From SB15 sp964639245 (lineage in GTDB: Bacteria; Chloroflexota; Anaerolineae; Aggregatilineales; J027): 53,578 bases of DNA. Positions 8,907-16,611 of the stretch are shown here, in pieces. The notes below the pieces were generated by a model. It was not told the origin of the DNA and did not search any database. It was given only the letters and a program-made list of their open reading frames with translations. Where the stretch lies: positions 1-53,578 of the forward strand of contig CAZXCU010000025.1 in the NCBI GenBank assembly GCA_964639245.1, in the 5' to 3' direction. A program made the position numbers and the translations under genes. Position 1 is the first letter of the stretch, and every line of letters starts with the position of its first letter.

Positions 8907-9548
8907 TTAGCTCAACTCAACCAGCCCACGTTGCGCCGCTAAACTCACCGCTTCCGTCCGATTCCCCGCCCCCAATTTTCCCAGAATCGAACTCACATGA
9001 AATTTGACCGTGCGCTCGCTAATCACCAATTGCAGCGCGATTTCCTTATTTTGTAACCCCTGCGACATGAGTTTTAAAACTTCCACTTCACGCGGAGTCA
9101 AGGGGTCGGTTAAATCATCCGGTTGGCTGACCTGACGCAATAATTTAGAGGCGACAATCGGTTGGAGGAGCGACCCTCCCCCATGCACCACCCGCACCGC
9201 CTGAAACACCTCATCACGCGGCGCACCCTTGAGCAAATACCCCTGTGCGCCCGCCTGCACCGCCGACAGAATCCGTTCATCCGTATCAAATGCAGTAAAC
9301 ACAATCACTCTGATATTCGGATTCGCCCCGCGCATTTTTCGCAGCGCATCCACCCCGTCCAATTCGGGCATTTCCAGATCCAAAAAAATGACATCCGGTT
9401 GGCGTGTTTCTGCCATCTCGACGGCCTCGTGTCCCGTCCGACTTTCCCCCACCACCTCAAAATCGGGCTGTGTGCCTAACATCGCTACCAAGCCATCCCG
9501 CACCACCGGGTGGTCATCGGCAACCAAAATACGAATTTTTTCAGTCAT
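8907..9548 (-). CDS. NarL/LuxR-family response regulator
   Basis: The receiver domain (1-120) has acidic pair DD at 11-12, phospho-acceptor D57 in FLDLEMPELDG, T in FTAFD and K in YLLKGAP. A LuxR-type helix-turn-helix (about 148-213) contains LTPREVEVLKLMSQG and KEIALQLVISERTVKFH. It should be phosphorylated by the GAF histidine kinase encoded at 11320-12465. Its ATG lies inside the end of the DUF4276 gene (8-base overlap, ATGACTGA), so translation is coupled to that gene. Two conflict-type genes between the kinase and its regulator is unusual. Confidence 0.93.
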   Translation of the reverse strand: MTEKIRILVADDHPVVRDGLVAMLGTQPDFEVVGESRTGHEAVEMAETRQPDVIFLDLEMPELDGVDALRKMRGANPNIRVIVFTAFDTDERILSAVQAGAQGYLLKGAPRDEVFQAVRVVHGGGSLLQPIVASKLLRQVSQPDDLTDPLTPREVEVLKLMSQGLQNKEIALQLVISERTVKFHVSSILGKLGAGNRTEAVSLAAQRGLVELS

Positions 9549-10218
9549 AGTCTGAATTTCCTAAAGCCTCTAATTGCCCCAGCCACTCCGCAAAATGGGG
9601 ACAAGCAGCCCGAATTTTCTCTAACCCAATTTCGGATGCAATCAATGGGCCGTGAAGATCCTTTTCATATTCGGGGACAAGTTTTTCTATCCGTTTCGCA
9701 GGTGGATTAATGAGGTTAATTTCTTCGGGAGAAACAAAATTCTGATTAATGCGATTCAATTCAAAAATGAGGCGGTCTTTATTCTGATGGATAATTTTGG
9801 TTACACTTTCAACATCGGCAAATAACACCGCCTCAAATTCATAGAGAGAAAAATAGGGGAGAAATCGCACGTGACCTATATCATTTTTTAAGGCGTTTTC
9901 TAAATGTGCTACTTGCTGGTAACATGAGTCTTTTTCAGGCAATGAGTCAAATCCCGGAAACGACTTTGGCAAAGCATAAAAGTCAAGCATCATCGTGACC
10001 AATACCTTACTGGTATCTCCTAAAAAACCTTTGACGTCTATTTTGAAATTTTTATAAGTCGCTGTGCCGCCCTTCATTTTCCCGCCTGCTTCGCGCCGAA
10101 GCGTTGTGATTTGATTGCCCACCGCAAAAATACCAAATTTGAGAAGATGAGGTTTCAGGACAACATCCACAAAATTAAGTTCGGTAAACCCTTCTACCAA
10201 AATAGCGATATATTTCAT
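9541..10218 (-). CDS. DUF4276 family protein (TOPRIM-like partner of AAA ATPase)
   Basis: The start MKYIAILVEGFTELNFVDVV and internal segments MMLDFYALPKSFPG and LPYFSLYEFEAVLFAD are the signature blocks of DUF4276. The acidic residues in VEG-E, DFY and YEFE are consistent with the TOPRIM-like metal site proposed for such proteins. The protein is 225 residues from the ATG at 10218; a longer frame from 10284 runs back over the AAA gene and is rejected. Start and upstream stop share ATGA, so the two proteins are likely made in fixed ratio. DUF4276 proteins typically sit next to AAA_21-type ATPases in defence-like pairs, by analogy to split OLD/RloAB nucleases. A nuclease role is inference. Confidence 0.85.
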   Translation of the reverse strand: MKYIAILVEGFTELNFVDVVLKPHLLKFGIFAVGNQITTLRREAGGKMKGGTATYKNFKIDVKGFLGDTSKVLVTMMLDFYALPKSFPGFDSLPEKDSCYQQVAHLENALKNDIGHVRFLPYFSLYEFEAVLFADVESVTKIIHQNKDRLIFELNRINQNFVSPEEINLINPPAKRIEKLVPEYEKDLHGPLIASEIGLEKIRAACPHFAEWLGQLEALGNSDYD

Positions 10219-11312
10219 CGCTGCGGATTCCCCCCGATGATATTTTTCTCCCAAATATCCCCTAGTTGATATTCTTCTAACCAATAAGCAAGCGAATCTT
10301 CATGAAGTCGCTTAAAGGTAGATTCTTTATTTTTCTTATCTACAACAATAATATCTTCTAGTGAAAATTGGTTGATAAGCGTCACAGATTGGGTAGAAAT
10401 AATAACCTGTGTTTTTTCGGCTGCACTCTTTATCATTCCGGCAAGTAATCGAATTGCCTGCGGATGTAAACCGAGTTCTGGTTCATCAATCAAAATCGTT
10501 GTTGGCAGACGTGGTTGTAATAATAAAGTTGTTAAAGCGATTAATCGTAGTGTTCCGTCTGATAAATGACTAGCATTGAATACCTCAGCCGAGCCTTCTT
10601 CGCGCCATTGTAATATAATAGTTTCTGGATTGAGCGGATTTGGACGCAGGATAAAATCTGCAAAAAAAGGGGCAACGACCCTAATCGTTCTTACAATATT
10701 TTCATAGTAATCGCTTTGTCGCTCCTGTAATAGATATAAAAAGGCTGCCAAGTTTCCACCATCAGGGTTTAATCTTTCATTATCGTATATATTTCCTGTC
10801 GCTTTAATTTTGGCGGAGTCGCTTGTATCATGGAAATGATAAACCTTCCAATTTTCAAGGCTGCTTAAAACATAATATTCAACTCTATTTGATATATCTT
10901 TACGGGCTTCAGGCAAATAAGTCTCTTGATGTCCCGTTCTTGTTTGTGAAGAAAAAGGACGTTCATATTTTGTTCTATCCCAATACCAGCAAGATTCTGT
11001 CTTAAAAATTAAGCTATTATTTGAAGTTGGAGCTAATTCTACTACGTAGCCGTTATCGCCAAAAAAGATTTCAATAAAAATACTGTCAGTCACTTTTTGT
11101 CCAAAATGTAGGAAACTATCCACCCCACCCGATTTTCCAACATAATATTGTAGGTTTTTTTGCACAATCTGGTTAAGTAAATTAAAGAAAGCGATAAAAT
11201 TTGACTTCCCTGAACCATTCGCCCCAATAAGAACATTCAATGAGGTCAACTCAATATCAAGTTCTCGAACAGATTTGAAGCCCTTAAGAATGATACGATT
11301 TACCTTTGACAT
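10215..11312 (-). CDS. AAA_21-type ATPase of the DUF4276 pair
   Basis: This 365-residue ABC/OLD-like ATPase has Walker A GANGSGKS at 30-37, a signature-like region near HLSDGTLRLIALTTLLL, Walker B ILIDEPELGLHP, and a switch histidine replaced by Q in ISTQSVTLINQF. The start at 11312 is preceded by GAGGG, and that ribosome site overlaps the TGA of the histidine kinase. Codon use looks more AT-rich than the flanking kinase and regulator genes, which hints at separate ancestry. Its job is probably to sense DNA or a phage product and license the DUF4276 partner (inference from analogous pairs). Confidence 0.88.
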   Translation of the reverse strand: MSKVNRIILKGFKSVRELDIELTSLNVLIGANGSGKSNFIAFFNLLNQIVQKNLQYYVGKSGGVDSFLHFGQKVTDSIFIEIFFGDNGYVVELAPTSNNSLIFKTESCWYWDRTKYERPFSSQTRTGHQETYLPEARKDISNRVEYYVLSSLENWKVYHFHDTSDSAKIKATGNIYDNERLNPDGGNLAAFLYLLQERQSDYYENIVRTIRVVAPFFADFILRPNPLNPETIILQWREEGSAEVFNASHLSDGTLRLIALTTLLLQPRLPTTILIDEPELGLHPQAIRLLAGMIKSAAEKTQVIISTQSVTLINQFSLEDIIVVDKKNKESTFKRLHEDSLAYWLEEYQLGDIWEKNIIGGNPQR

Positions 11313-11319
11313 GCTGCCC

Positions 11320-12465
11320 TCAATTCAACGGTATGGTCACTTCTAAGCGTGTGCCTGTGCCGGCAGTCGTTTGCAACTGGAATGTCCCGCCGAGCAATTT
11401 AGCCCGTTCCGCAAGGCCAATCAAGCCAAAATGGTCGCTGCCCACCTGAGTCGGGTCAAACCCGCAGCCATCATCCTCAATCACCAGTTGAACCGACTGT
11501 GGCGCACAGGTTAATTGAATCAAAACATGGTTGGCGTGAGCGTGCTGGCGGATATTATTCAGCGCTTCTTGCGTAATCCGATACAAGCCCATTTCGATTC
11601 TCCCCGAAAGTGGACGGCTGGCATCCCGCACATCAAAGCGCACCTGAATCCCCTCAAGGTCGTGTGCCAGCGCGTGCAGGGCTTCGAGCAAGGTACGATT
11701 TTCCAACGGAGCAGCCCGTAAATCCAGCACCGAACGGCGGGCTTCTTCCAGATTACGGCGGGTCAAATCCAGTGTACGGCGAAGGATCGTTTTCAATTTT
11801 TCCCTATCGGCATTGGCATCCAGCAGCGCGTCTAGGGTTTCAAGCTGCATGGTGATTCCCGCCAATCCCTGCGCCAGCGTGTCGTGAATATCACGGGCAA
11901 GACGGTTACGTTCCTCAATTGCGCCGTGCTGCCGACTCGATTCGTACAGCTCCGCCCGTTCAATCGCAATACCGAGCAAATCGCCAATCGTATGCAACAG
12001 ACGCAAATCATCCTCAGATAATTCGCGCCAATCGCGGCTGGCAACATTCAGCACGCCTAATTTTTTCTGACGGTCATAGGAATAAAGCGGGATGCTGGCA
12101 TGGTAGGTTAAGCCGTCCGTCCCCGGTAAAAATTCCAAACGACTGCACACCACGACATTAATATTGGCAGCCCCCGCCAGATCGCCTTCGCGGTAGGTTC
12201 GCAGACAGTAACATGTCCCCTGCAAACGTTCGGGATAATTCGCCAACGCAGGTGGGAGATTTTGCGCGGCGGACAGGTAGGTTTCTCCCTGCGAATCCAT
12301 CAGCCATGCCCAACCTGTTTGTAAATCGAGCAACTCCGCAACCTGTGCCAGCACTGTATCCACCGCCGCATTCAGATTCATTTCGCGGTTGAGCGCTTCT
12401 GCTATCGTGTTCAGAATGGACAACTCATGGTTGCGGCGCTGTAACTTTTCGGTATCCGATGTCAT
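11320..12465 (-). CDS. GAF-domain sensor histidine kinase (NarX/HisKA_3 type)
   Basis: The 381-residue cytosolic kinase starts at 12465 (MTSDTEKLQRR) behind GGTGAGGG; the frame open from 12531 has no such site. A GAF domain spans about 20-170 and carries three cysteines, C85, C87 and C107 (GTCYC ... VVVCSRL), a pattern that could bind a metal or act in redox sensing. HisKA_3 follows with phospho-acceptor H194 in RLARDIHDTLAQG, then HATPase with EALNNIRQHA and DDGCGFD. No membrane segment is seen. It is the first gene of a run that continues with AAA ATPase, DUF4276 and the LuxR-type regulator. Confidence 0.92.
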   Translation of the reverse strand: MTSDTEKLQRRNHELSILNTIAEALNREMNLNAAVDTVLAQVAELLDLQTGWAWLMDSQGETYLSAAQNLPPALANYPERLQGTCYCLRTYREGDLAGAANINVVVCSRLEFLPGTDGLTYHASIPLYSYDRQKKLGVLNVASRDWRELSEDDLRLLHTIGDLLGIAIERAELYESSRQHGAIEERNRLARDIHDTLAQGLAGITMQLETLDALLDANADREKLKTILRRTLDLTRRNLEEARRSVLDLRAAPLENRTLLEALHALAHDLEGIQVRFDVRDASRPLSGRIEMGLYRITQEALNNIRQHAHANHVLIQLTCAPQSVQLVIEDDGCGFDPTQVGSDHFGLIGLAERAKLLGGTFQLQTTAGTGTRLEVTIPLN

Positions 12466-12551
12466 GTTGAATCCCTCACCCCACCAGTATAACATTTCTC
12501 CACCTGTCCACAGCCAGATGCCAAGTCTCACCCCAAATTCATGCTAAACTA

Positions 12552-12580
12552 TTGGTAGTTTTGGTTAGGTTTGGTAAAAT
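12552..12580 (+). promoter_or_regulatory. Probable promoter of the alpha-toroid / importer block
   Basis: TTGGTA at 12552-12557 and TAAAAT at 12575-12580 are exactly 17 bases apart, 35 bases before the ATG at 12615. Confidence 0.55.
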
Positions 12581-12614
12581 TTGCACAGCTTTAATCAAAA
12601 GGAAAAAAATCTCT

Positions 12615-13880
12615 ATGCGTAAAGTAAGCTTCCTCGCGCTGGTCATGCTGCTGGCGCTTGTTCCCGTCATTGGCGCTCAGGGCGACCCGGCAATTTCTGC
12701 CGTCGATTGGATTGAAACTCAACAGGCCGAAGATGGTAGTTTTGCTGGTGGCGACCCCAATATCACCGCCGCCGCCGCCACCAGTTTGGCGCTGTTAGAC
12801 CGTCCCAATGAAGCGGCAATGGCGTATCTTGAAAATTATGTGACTGAAAATGCCGATTCGCTGAGATTAGAAGTGGTTTCGGCGATTATCTTGGCAGTCA
12901 TCGCCCATGACATTGACCCCACCGCCTTTGCCGATGGCGCAGCATTGGAATTGCATAGTTCACTTTTGCGCGAACAACGCGGCGAAGACTCCACCGGGTT
13001 ATGTTTGGGCTTGGTGGCGCTAGCAGCCACAGGTGCGGAACTCCCCGCCACTGCTGTTTCGGGTGTGGTGGGCATCCAGAATGAAGATGGGGGTTTTGGG
13101 TCTGGCGCGGGTGAACCTTCCGAACCCATTTATACCGCCGTGTGTATTCACGCGCTGGCAAAAGCGGGTGAAGCCGAAGCCACCCAAGCCGCAGTCGCAT
13201 ATCTGGACAGCACCCAGCTTGCCGATGGTGGATGGGCAACACTTGGCGGAGAAACCAGCGATGGCTTCGGCACCGCCTATGTTTTGGTCGGGTTGGCTGC
13301 CGCCGAGGAAGATTTGATGGGCAGTTGGGGCGATGCTGTCGGGTATTTGATGAGCCAGCAAGACCGCGAAACCGGTGAAGTCACCGCCCTTGCCCCCGAA
13401 GTCGCTGGCGACCAAGCCGCTGCCCTGAATGTTGCCGCTAATGCCCTGTTTACGATGGCCTTTCGCGGCTTGAGCTACAATGACATCGGGGCAACAACGG
13501 TCTCGATAGCCGAACCAACCGCCACCGAAGAAGCCGCCGAAGCAACAACACTGGAAGAAGGCCCGGCGCTGGATGGCAATTGGTTGGCGATTGCCGATGG
13601 ATTTGGCATGACCGAACTCGACACCGCCGATGATTTCTTCGTCACCGTGATTGACCCCTTCACCAATGAAGAACTTTACGGCGTACAAATTATTAACTGG
13701 GTGGCGGAATATCAGTACACGGGCTATATCATCGAACAATATTTGCCTGCCGAAGTGCTGCTGTATATGCAGGCAACCGACCCCACTACCTTTGAAAATC
13801 TGGGGGATGCCGCAATTGCCTTGCTGCCCGCCGATGTGCTGGCTGAACTGCCCGAAGAAGTCCAAGCCCGCGCTCAATAG
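12615..13880 (+). CDS. Secreted alpha-toroid (prenyltransferase/squalene-oxidase repeat) protein
   Basis: The ATG at 12615, behind AAAAGGA, begins a Sec signal peptide (MRKVSFLALVMLLALVPVIGAQ). Residues about 25-300 contain repeated DGSF/DGGF/DGGW units (WIETQQAEDGSFAGG, GIQNEDGGFGSG, YLDSTQLADGGWATL), the pattern of the alpha6/alpha6 toroid of the terpenoid-cyclase/prenyltransferase superfamily. The catalytic DxDD of cyclases is not visible. A Thr/Glu/Ala linker leads to a C-terminal domain of about 100 residues that I cannot assign. It is exported and lies just upstream of a heme/corrinoid-type ABC importer. Eukaryotic cobalamin carriers use the same toroid fold, so a ligand-capture role is conceivable but unproven. 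Confidence 0.8.
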   Translation: MRKVSFLALVMLLALVPVIGAQGDPAISAVDWIETQQAEDGSFAGGDPNITAAAATSLALLDRPNEAAMAYLENYVTENADSLRLEVVSAIILAVIAHDIDPTAFADGAALELHSSLLREQRGEDSTGLCLGLVALAATGAELPATAVSGVVGIQNEDGGFGSGAGEPSEPIYTAVCIHALAKAGEAEATQAAVAYLDSTQLADGGWATLGGETSDGFGTAYVLVGLAAAEEDLMGSWGDAVGYLMSQQDRETGEVTALAPEVAGDQAAALNVAANALFTMAFRGLSYNDIGATTVSIAEPTATEEAAEATTLEEGPALDGNWLAIADGFGMTELDTADDFFVTVIDPFTNEELYGVQIINWVAEYQYTGYIIEQYLPAEVLLYMQATDPTTFENLGDAAIALLPADVLAELPEEVQARAQ

Positions 13881-13895
13881 GCAGCAAATCGTTTA

Positions 13896-13920
13896 GCGGA
13901 CAGGATAGATCCCGTCCCTA
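13896..13920. repeat. Small palindromic repeat, GCGGAC...GTCCCTA type
   Basis: GCGGACAGGATAGATCCCGTCC closely matches the reverse complement of the hairpin at 26699-26724. It is a short dispersed palindrome, located right after the alpha-toroid stop codon, and could act as a weak terminator. Confidence 0.55.
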
Positions 13921-13980
13921 AACAGCCGCAGACTTTCTGCGAAGTGCTGAGGGCTGTAAGGGAATTAAAATGACATTCGG

Positions 13981-14011
13981 GTCTACAGGAATCCTTAACA
14001 CTCCTGTAGAC
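13981..14011 (+). promoter_or_regulatory. Strong hairpin in the leader of the hmuT-like gene
   Basis: GTCTACAGGA (13981-13990) and TCCTGTAGAC (14002-14011) are perfect 10-base complements with an 11-base loop, 25 bases before the start codon. The following TCGTTGTTT is only a poor T-run. It could be an attenuator, a processing site or a regulator target. I saw no B12-box or other known riboswitch signature. Confidence 0.5.
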
Positions 14012-14036
14012 TCGTTGTTTGTGATAAGGAGACCCC

Positions 14037-15275
14037 ATGCGAAGATTGATTTTACAAGCAGTTGTCCTGTTAATGCTCTTGCCAGCCTTCCCAACCCGCG
14101 CACAGGACAATTTACCCATTACGCTTATTGATGCCACTGGTAACGAAGTCACCATCACCGCCCTTGACCGGATTGTCTCGGCCAGTGGCGATGTCACTGA
14201 AATTATTGATGCGCTCGGTTTTTATGACCGTCTGGTGGCAGTGGACACCAGTTCCACCTATCCGCCGCAAGCGCTCGAAGAACTGCCCACCGTCGGTTTT
14301 GCGCGGCGTTTGGCGGCTGAACCCATCATCGCAGCCGACCCGGACGTGGTATTTTGCACGGAAGTCTGCGCCCCGCCCGAAGTCTTGGAACAGGTACGCG
14401 GCTTAAATATCCCGATTGTGGTTATTCCTGATGATGAAGGCGCAAGCGGGCTGGAACTGCCCTTGCGGAAAATTGAAATGGTCGCGCAGGCATTGGGGGT
14501 TCCCGAACAAGGCGAAAAACTCAAAGAACGGGTCGCCCGTGAAATTGACTGGGTACAAACCGCCATCGCTAATGTCGATTCCCAACCGAATGTGTTTCAT
14601 TTTTACATTCGCGGGCAGGGCTTACAACTCGCCGCTGGCCCCGGCACCCCCGCCCATGCGATGATTGAAGGCGCAGGCGGGCATAATTCTGCTGAAGAAG
14701 CCGGAGTCACAGGCTATCAACCCCTCAGCCCTGAAATTATCCTTGCTGCCTTCCCCGATTACCTGATTTTGACCGAAGGCAATGTCGAAAGTTCCGGCGG
14801 ATTGGATAAAATTTTGGATGTGCAGGGCTTAGCCGAAACACCCGCCGTACAAAATGAACAGGTGCTGGTACTGGATACGGATTTGTTTCTGGCGATGTCC
14901 ATTCGCACCGGACAAGCCCTGATGACCATTGCTGCTGCCGTCCATCCCAATATGACATGGGAACTTACACCGACTTATCCCTATAGTTTCACCGATGCCA
15001 GTGGTGCAGCCCTCACTGTTGAGACGATTCCCGCCCTCTATGCGACCACGGAATCGCTGCTCACCATTACCCGTCAACTCGGATTCCATACGGAACTTCT
15101 GGCGGGGCAAACTGATGGAGTTATCGTTGCCAGCAGCGCCGATGATTGGCAAACCTTAAGGGACAGCGGACATACGGTAATCGTTATTGCCAATGACACC
15201 AGTATTGATGAAATTGCAGCGGCCTTAAATATTCCCGGACGAGGACTCGCGCTCAAGGCACGGCTAGGACAATAA
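14037..15275 (+). CDS. hmuT: Heme/corrinoid ABC importer, substrate-binding protein with extra C-terminal unit
   Basis: A signal peptide (MRRLILQAVVLLMLLPAFP, cleavage near TRAQ) is followed by a helical-backbone periplasmic binding protein. DRIVSASGDVTEIIDALGF, GFARRLAAEPIIAADPDVV and the final MTIAAAVHP match HmuT-type heme-binding proteins best; BtuF-type corrinoid binding is the alternative. AAGGAG sits six bases before the ATG. The family usually ends near residue 300. Here about 110 residues more follow, and their start (FTDASGAALTVETIPALYA, ITRQLGFHTELLAG) resembles the protein's own N-terminus (LIDATGNEVTITALDRIVS, EIIDALGFYDRLVAV), implying a partial internal duplication. The permease follows after a repeat element. 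Confidence 0.85.
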   Translation: MRRLILQAVVLLMLLPAFPTRAQDNLPITLIDATGNEVTITALDRIVSASGDVTEIIDALGFYDRLVAVDTSSTYPPQALEELPTVGFARRLAAEPIIAADPDVVFCTEVCAPPEVLEQVRGLNIPIVVIPDDEGASGLELPLRKIEMVAQALGVPEQGEKLKERVAREIDWVQTAIANVDSQPNVFHFYIRGQGLQLAAGPGTPAHAMIEGAGGHNSAEEAGVTGYQPLSPEIILAAFPDYLILTEGNVESSGGLDKILDVQGLAETPAVQNEQVLVLDTDLFLAMSIRTGQALMTIAAAVHPNMTWELTPTYPYSFTDASGAALTVETIPALYATTESLLTITRQLGFHTELLAGQTDGVIVASSADDWQTLRDSGHTVIVIANDTSIDEIAAALNIPGRGLALKARLGQ

Positions 15276-15348
15276 ATTCGGATAGAGGAATGCGCTTCAA
15301 CACCGCAATCTTATTTTAAAATTGATCCTATGGACAAACGCTCGCCGA

Positions 15349-15535
15349 GTCCACTTATGCAGTTTAACTTTTAAATACGGATAGTGTACGGGTGGGTCTG
15401 TGACCCACCCCTGCACGGGAATGAGGGCGGGTCATAGACCACGCCCGTACATTTGGCTATCCATCCTATTTTATTAAACTGCATTAGTGGACTTCCTACC
15501 CATAGGCGGGGAATTGATTCCCCGCTGTATAAGAC
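15349..15535 (+). repeat. Copy C of the GTACGGG dispersed repeat, with terminal inverted repeats
   Basis: This is the most complete copy. Arms of 20 bases at 15349-15368 (AGTCCACTTATGCAGTTTAA) and 15474-15493 (complement, one mismatch) enclose the core at 15386-15450. The core has two hairpins, GGTGGGTC-TGT-GACCCACC and GGGCGGGTCATAGACCACGCCC, and ends in GTACGGG/CCCGTAC. A GCGGGGAATTGATTCCCCGC palindrome follows to about 15525. It occupies the gap between the binding-protein and permease genes. Confidence 0.8.
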
Positions 15536-15549
15536 TGACGGACAAACGC

Positions 15550-16611
15550 ATGAAAAAATGGCAGACTTTCCGCCAATACCCCCTCACCCGACTCGGACTG
15601 CTCCTCACACTGGCAGTCCTGTTGTTGTTGACCACCTACGGCAGCATCAGCGAAGGCGCGGTGGATGTTCCCGCCGATGTAATTTTCAAAGTCACCTTAG
15701 ATAAAATGCCCCTCTCCTACGAAAGTGATCTGGATTACACCAACCGCGATGTCATGCGCGACTCGCTGCTCATTACCAACATTCGCTGGCCTCGAATCCT
15801 CATGGCGGGGTTGGTCGGCATGTGTTTGGGGTTGGCGGGGGCAGCCCTGCAAGGCATTTTCCGCAATCCACTGGCTGAACCCGGTTTAATCGGCGTTTCT
15901 AGTGGCGCGGCGGTGGGTGCGGTGGTGGCAATCGTTTCTGGCGTGGGCGATGCCCGTTTAACACAGGCCGGCTTCGCCTTTGCTGGCGGGATGTTTGCGA
16001 CCTTTTTAATTTACCAGCTCGCCTATTTGCGGAGTCGCATCAACGGGGCAAATTTGCTGCTGGTGGGGCTTGCCATTAACGCGATTGCAGGCGCGTTTAT
16101 CGGGGTGTTCAGTTTCGGGGCAAGTCAGGCCGAAGTAGGCGACATCACCTTCTGGACTCTCGGCAGCGTCGCCAATACCTTCTGGGCAGATGTCGAAACG
16201 GTGCTGCCTTTTGCGCTGCTCGGCATGATTTTTTTACCCAGCCTTGCCCGCCCACTCAATTTAATGGCGCTGGGAGAATCGGAAGCCCGCTATCTGGGCG
16301 TGAACGTCACCCGCTTACGGCAGTTGGTCATGGGCGTTTCCGCCTTGATGATTGGCGTAGGAGTCGCGTTTGCGGGGGTGGTTAGTTTTGTGGGTCTGGT
16401 TGTGCCACATTTTATCCGTCTGTTGTTCGGCCCTGACCACCGTTTGCTGCTGCCCGCCAGCGCCTTAGGCGGGGCGATTTTCCTGATTGCCGCCGATTTA
16501 GCCGCCCGCAGCATCAACCCAACCACCGAAGTTCCATTAGGCGTGATTACAACCTTAGTCGGTGGCCCATTTTTCCTATTTTTATTGTTATGGCATCAGC
16601 GAGAAATGTAA
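15550..16611 (+). CDS. hmuU: Heme/corrinoid ABC importer, FecCD-family permease
   Basis: A FecCD permease of 353 residues from the ATG at 15550 (MKKWQTFRQYPLTRLG). Family blocks are plain: NIRWPRILMAGLVGMCLGLAGAALQ, NPLAEPGLIGVSSGAA and VSFVGLVVPHFIRLLFGPDHR, with about ten membrane spans. It forms the transmembrane channel for the hmuT-like receptor. The longer frame from 15487 runs into the repeat and is rejected. Its stop overlaps the start of the ATPase gene (TAATG). The repeat element in front of it may separate its expression from the binding-protein gene. Confidence 0.9.
   Translation: MKKWQTFRQYPLTRLGLLLTLAVLLLLTTYGSISEGAVDVPADVIFKVTLDKMPLSYESDLDYTNRDVMRDSLLITNIRWPRILMAGLVGMCLGLAGAALQGIFRNPLAEPGLIGVSSGAAVGAVVAIVSGVGDARLTQAGFAFAGGMFATFLIYQLAYLRSRINGANLLLVGLAINAIAGAFIGVFSFGASQAEVGDITFWTLGSVANTFWADVETVLPFALLGMIFLPSLARPLNLMALGESEARYLGVNVTRLRQLVMGVSALMIGVGVAFAGVVSFVGLVVPHFIRLLFGPDHRLLLPASALGGAIFLIAADLAARSINPTTEVPLGVITTLVGGPFFLFLLLWHQREM

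Noticed and set aside
10219..10284. Longer N-terminus of the DUF4276 protein from 10284
   Set aside because: It would overlap the AAA ATPase gene by 70 bases. The family starts at MKYIAILVEG and the ATGA junction explains the start at 10218.
13020..13877. 285-codon minus-strand frame across the alpha-toroid gene
   Set aside because: It mirrors a gene with a signal peptide and repeat motifs, and has no ribosome site or recognisable domain.
13881..14036. Cobalamin riboswitch before the importer
   Set aside because: No B12-box or other cobalamin riboswitch signature could be found in the leader; only a simple hairpin is present.
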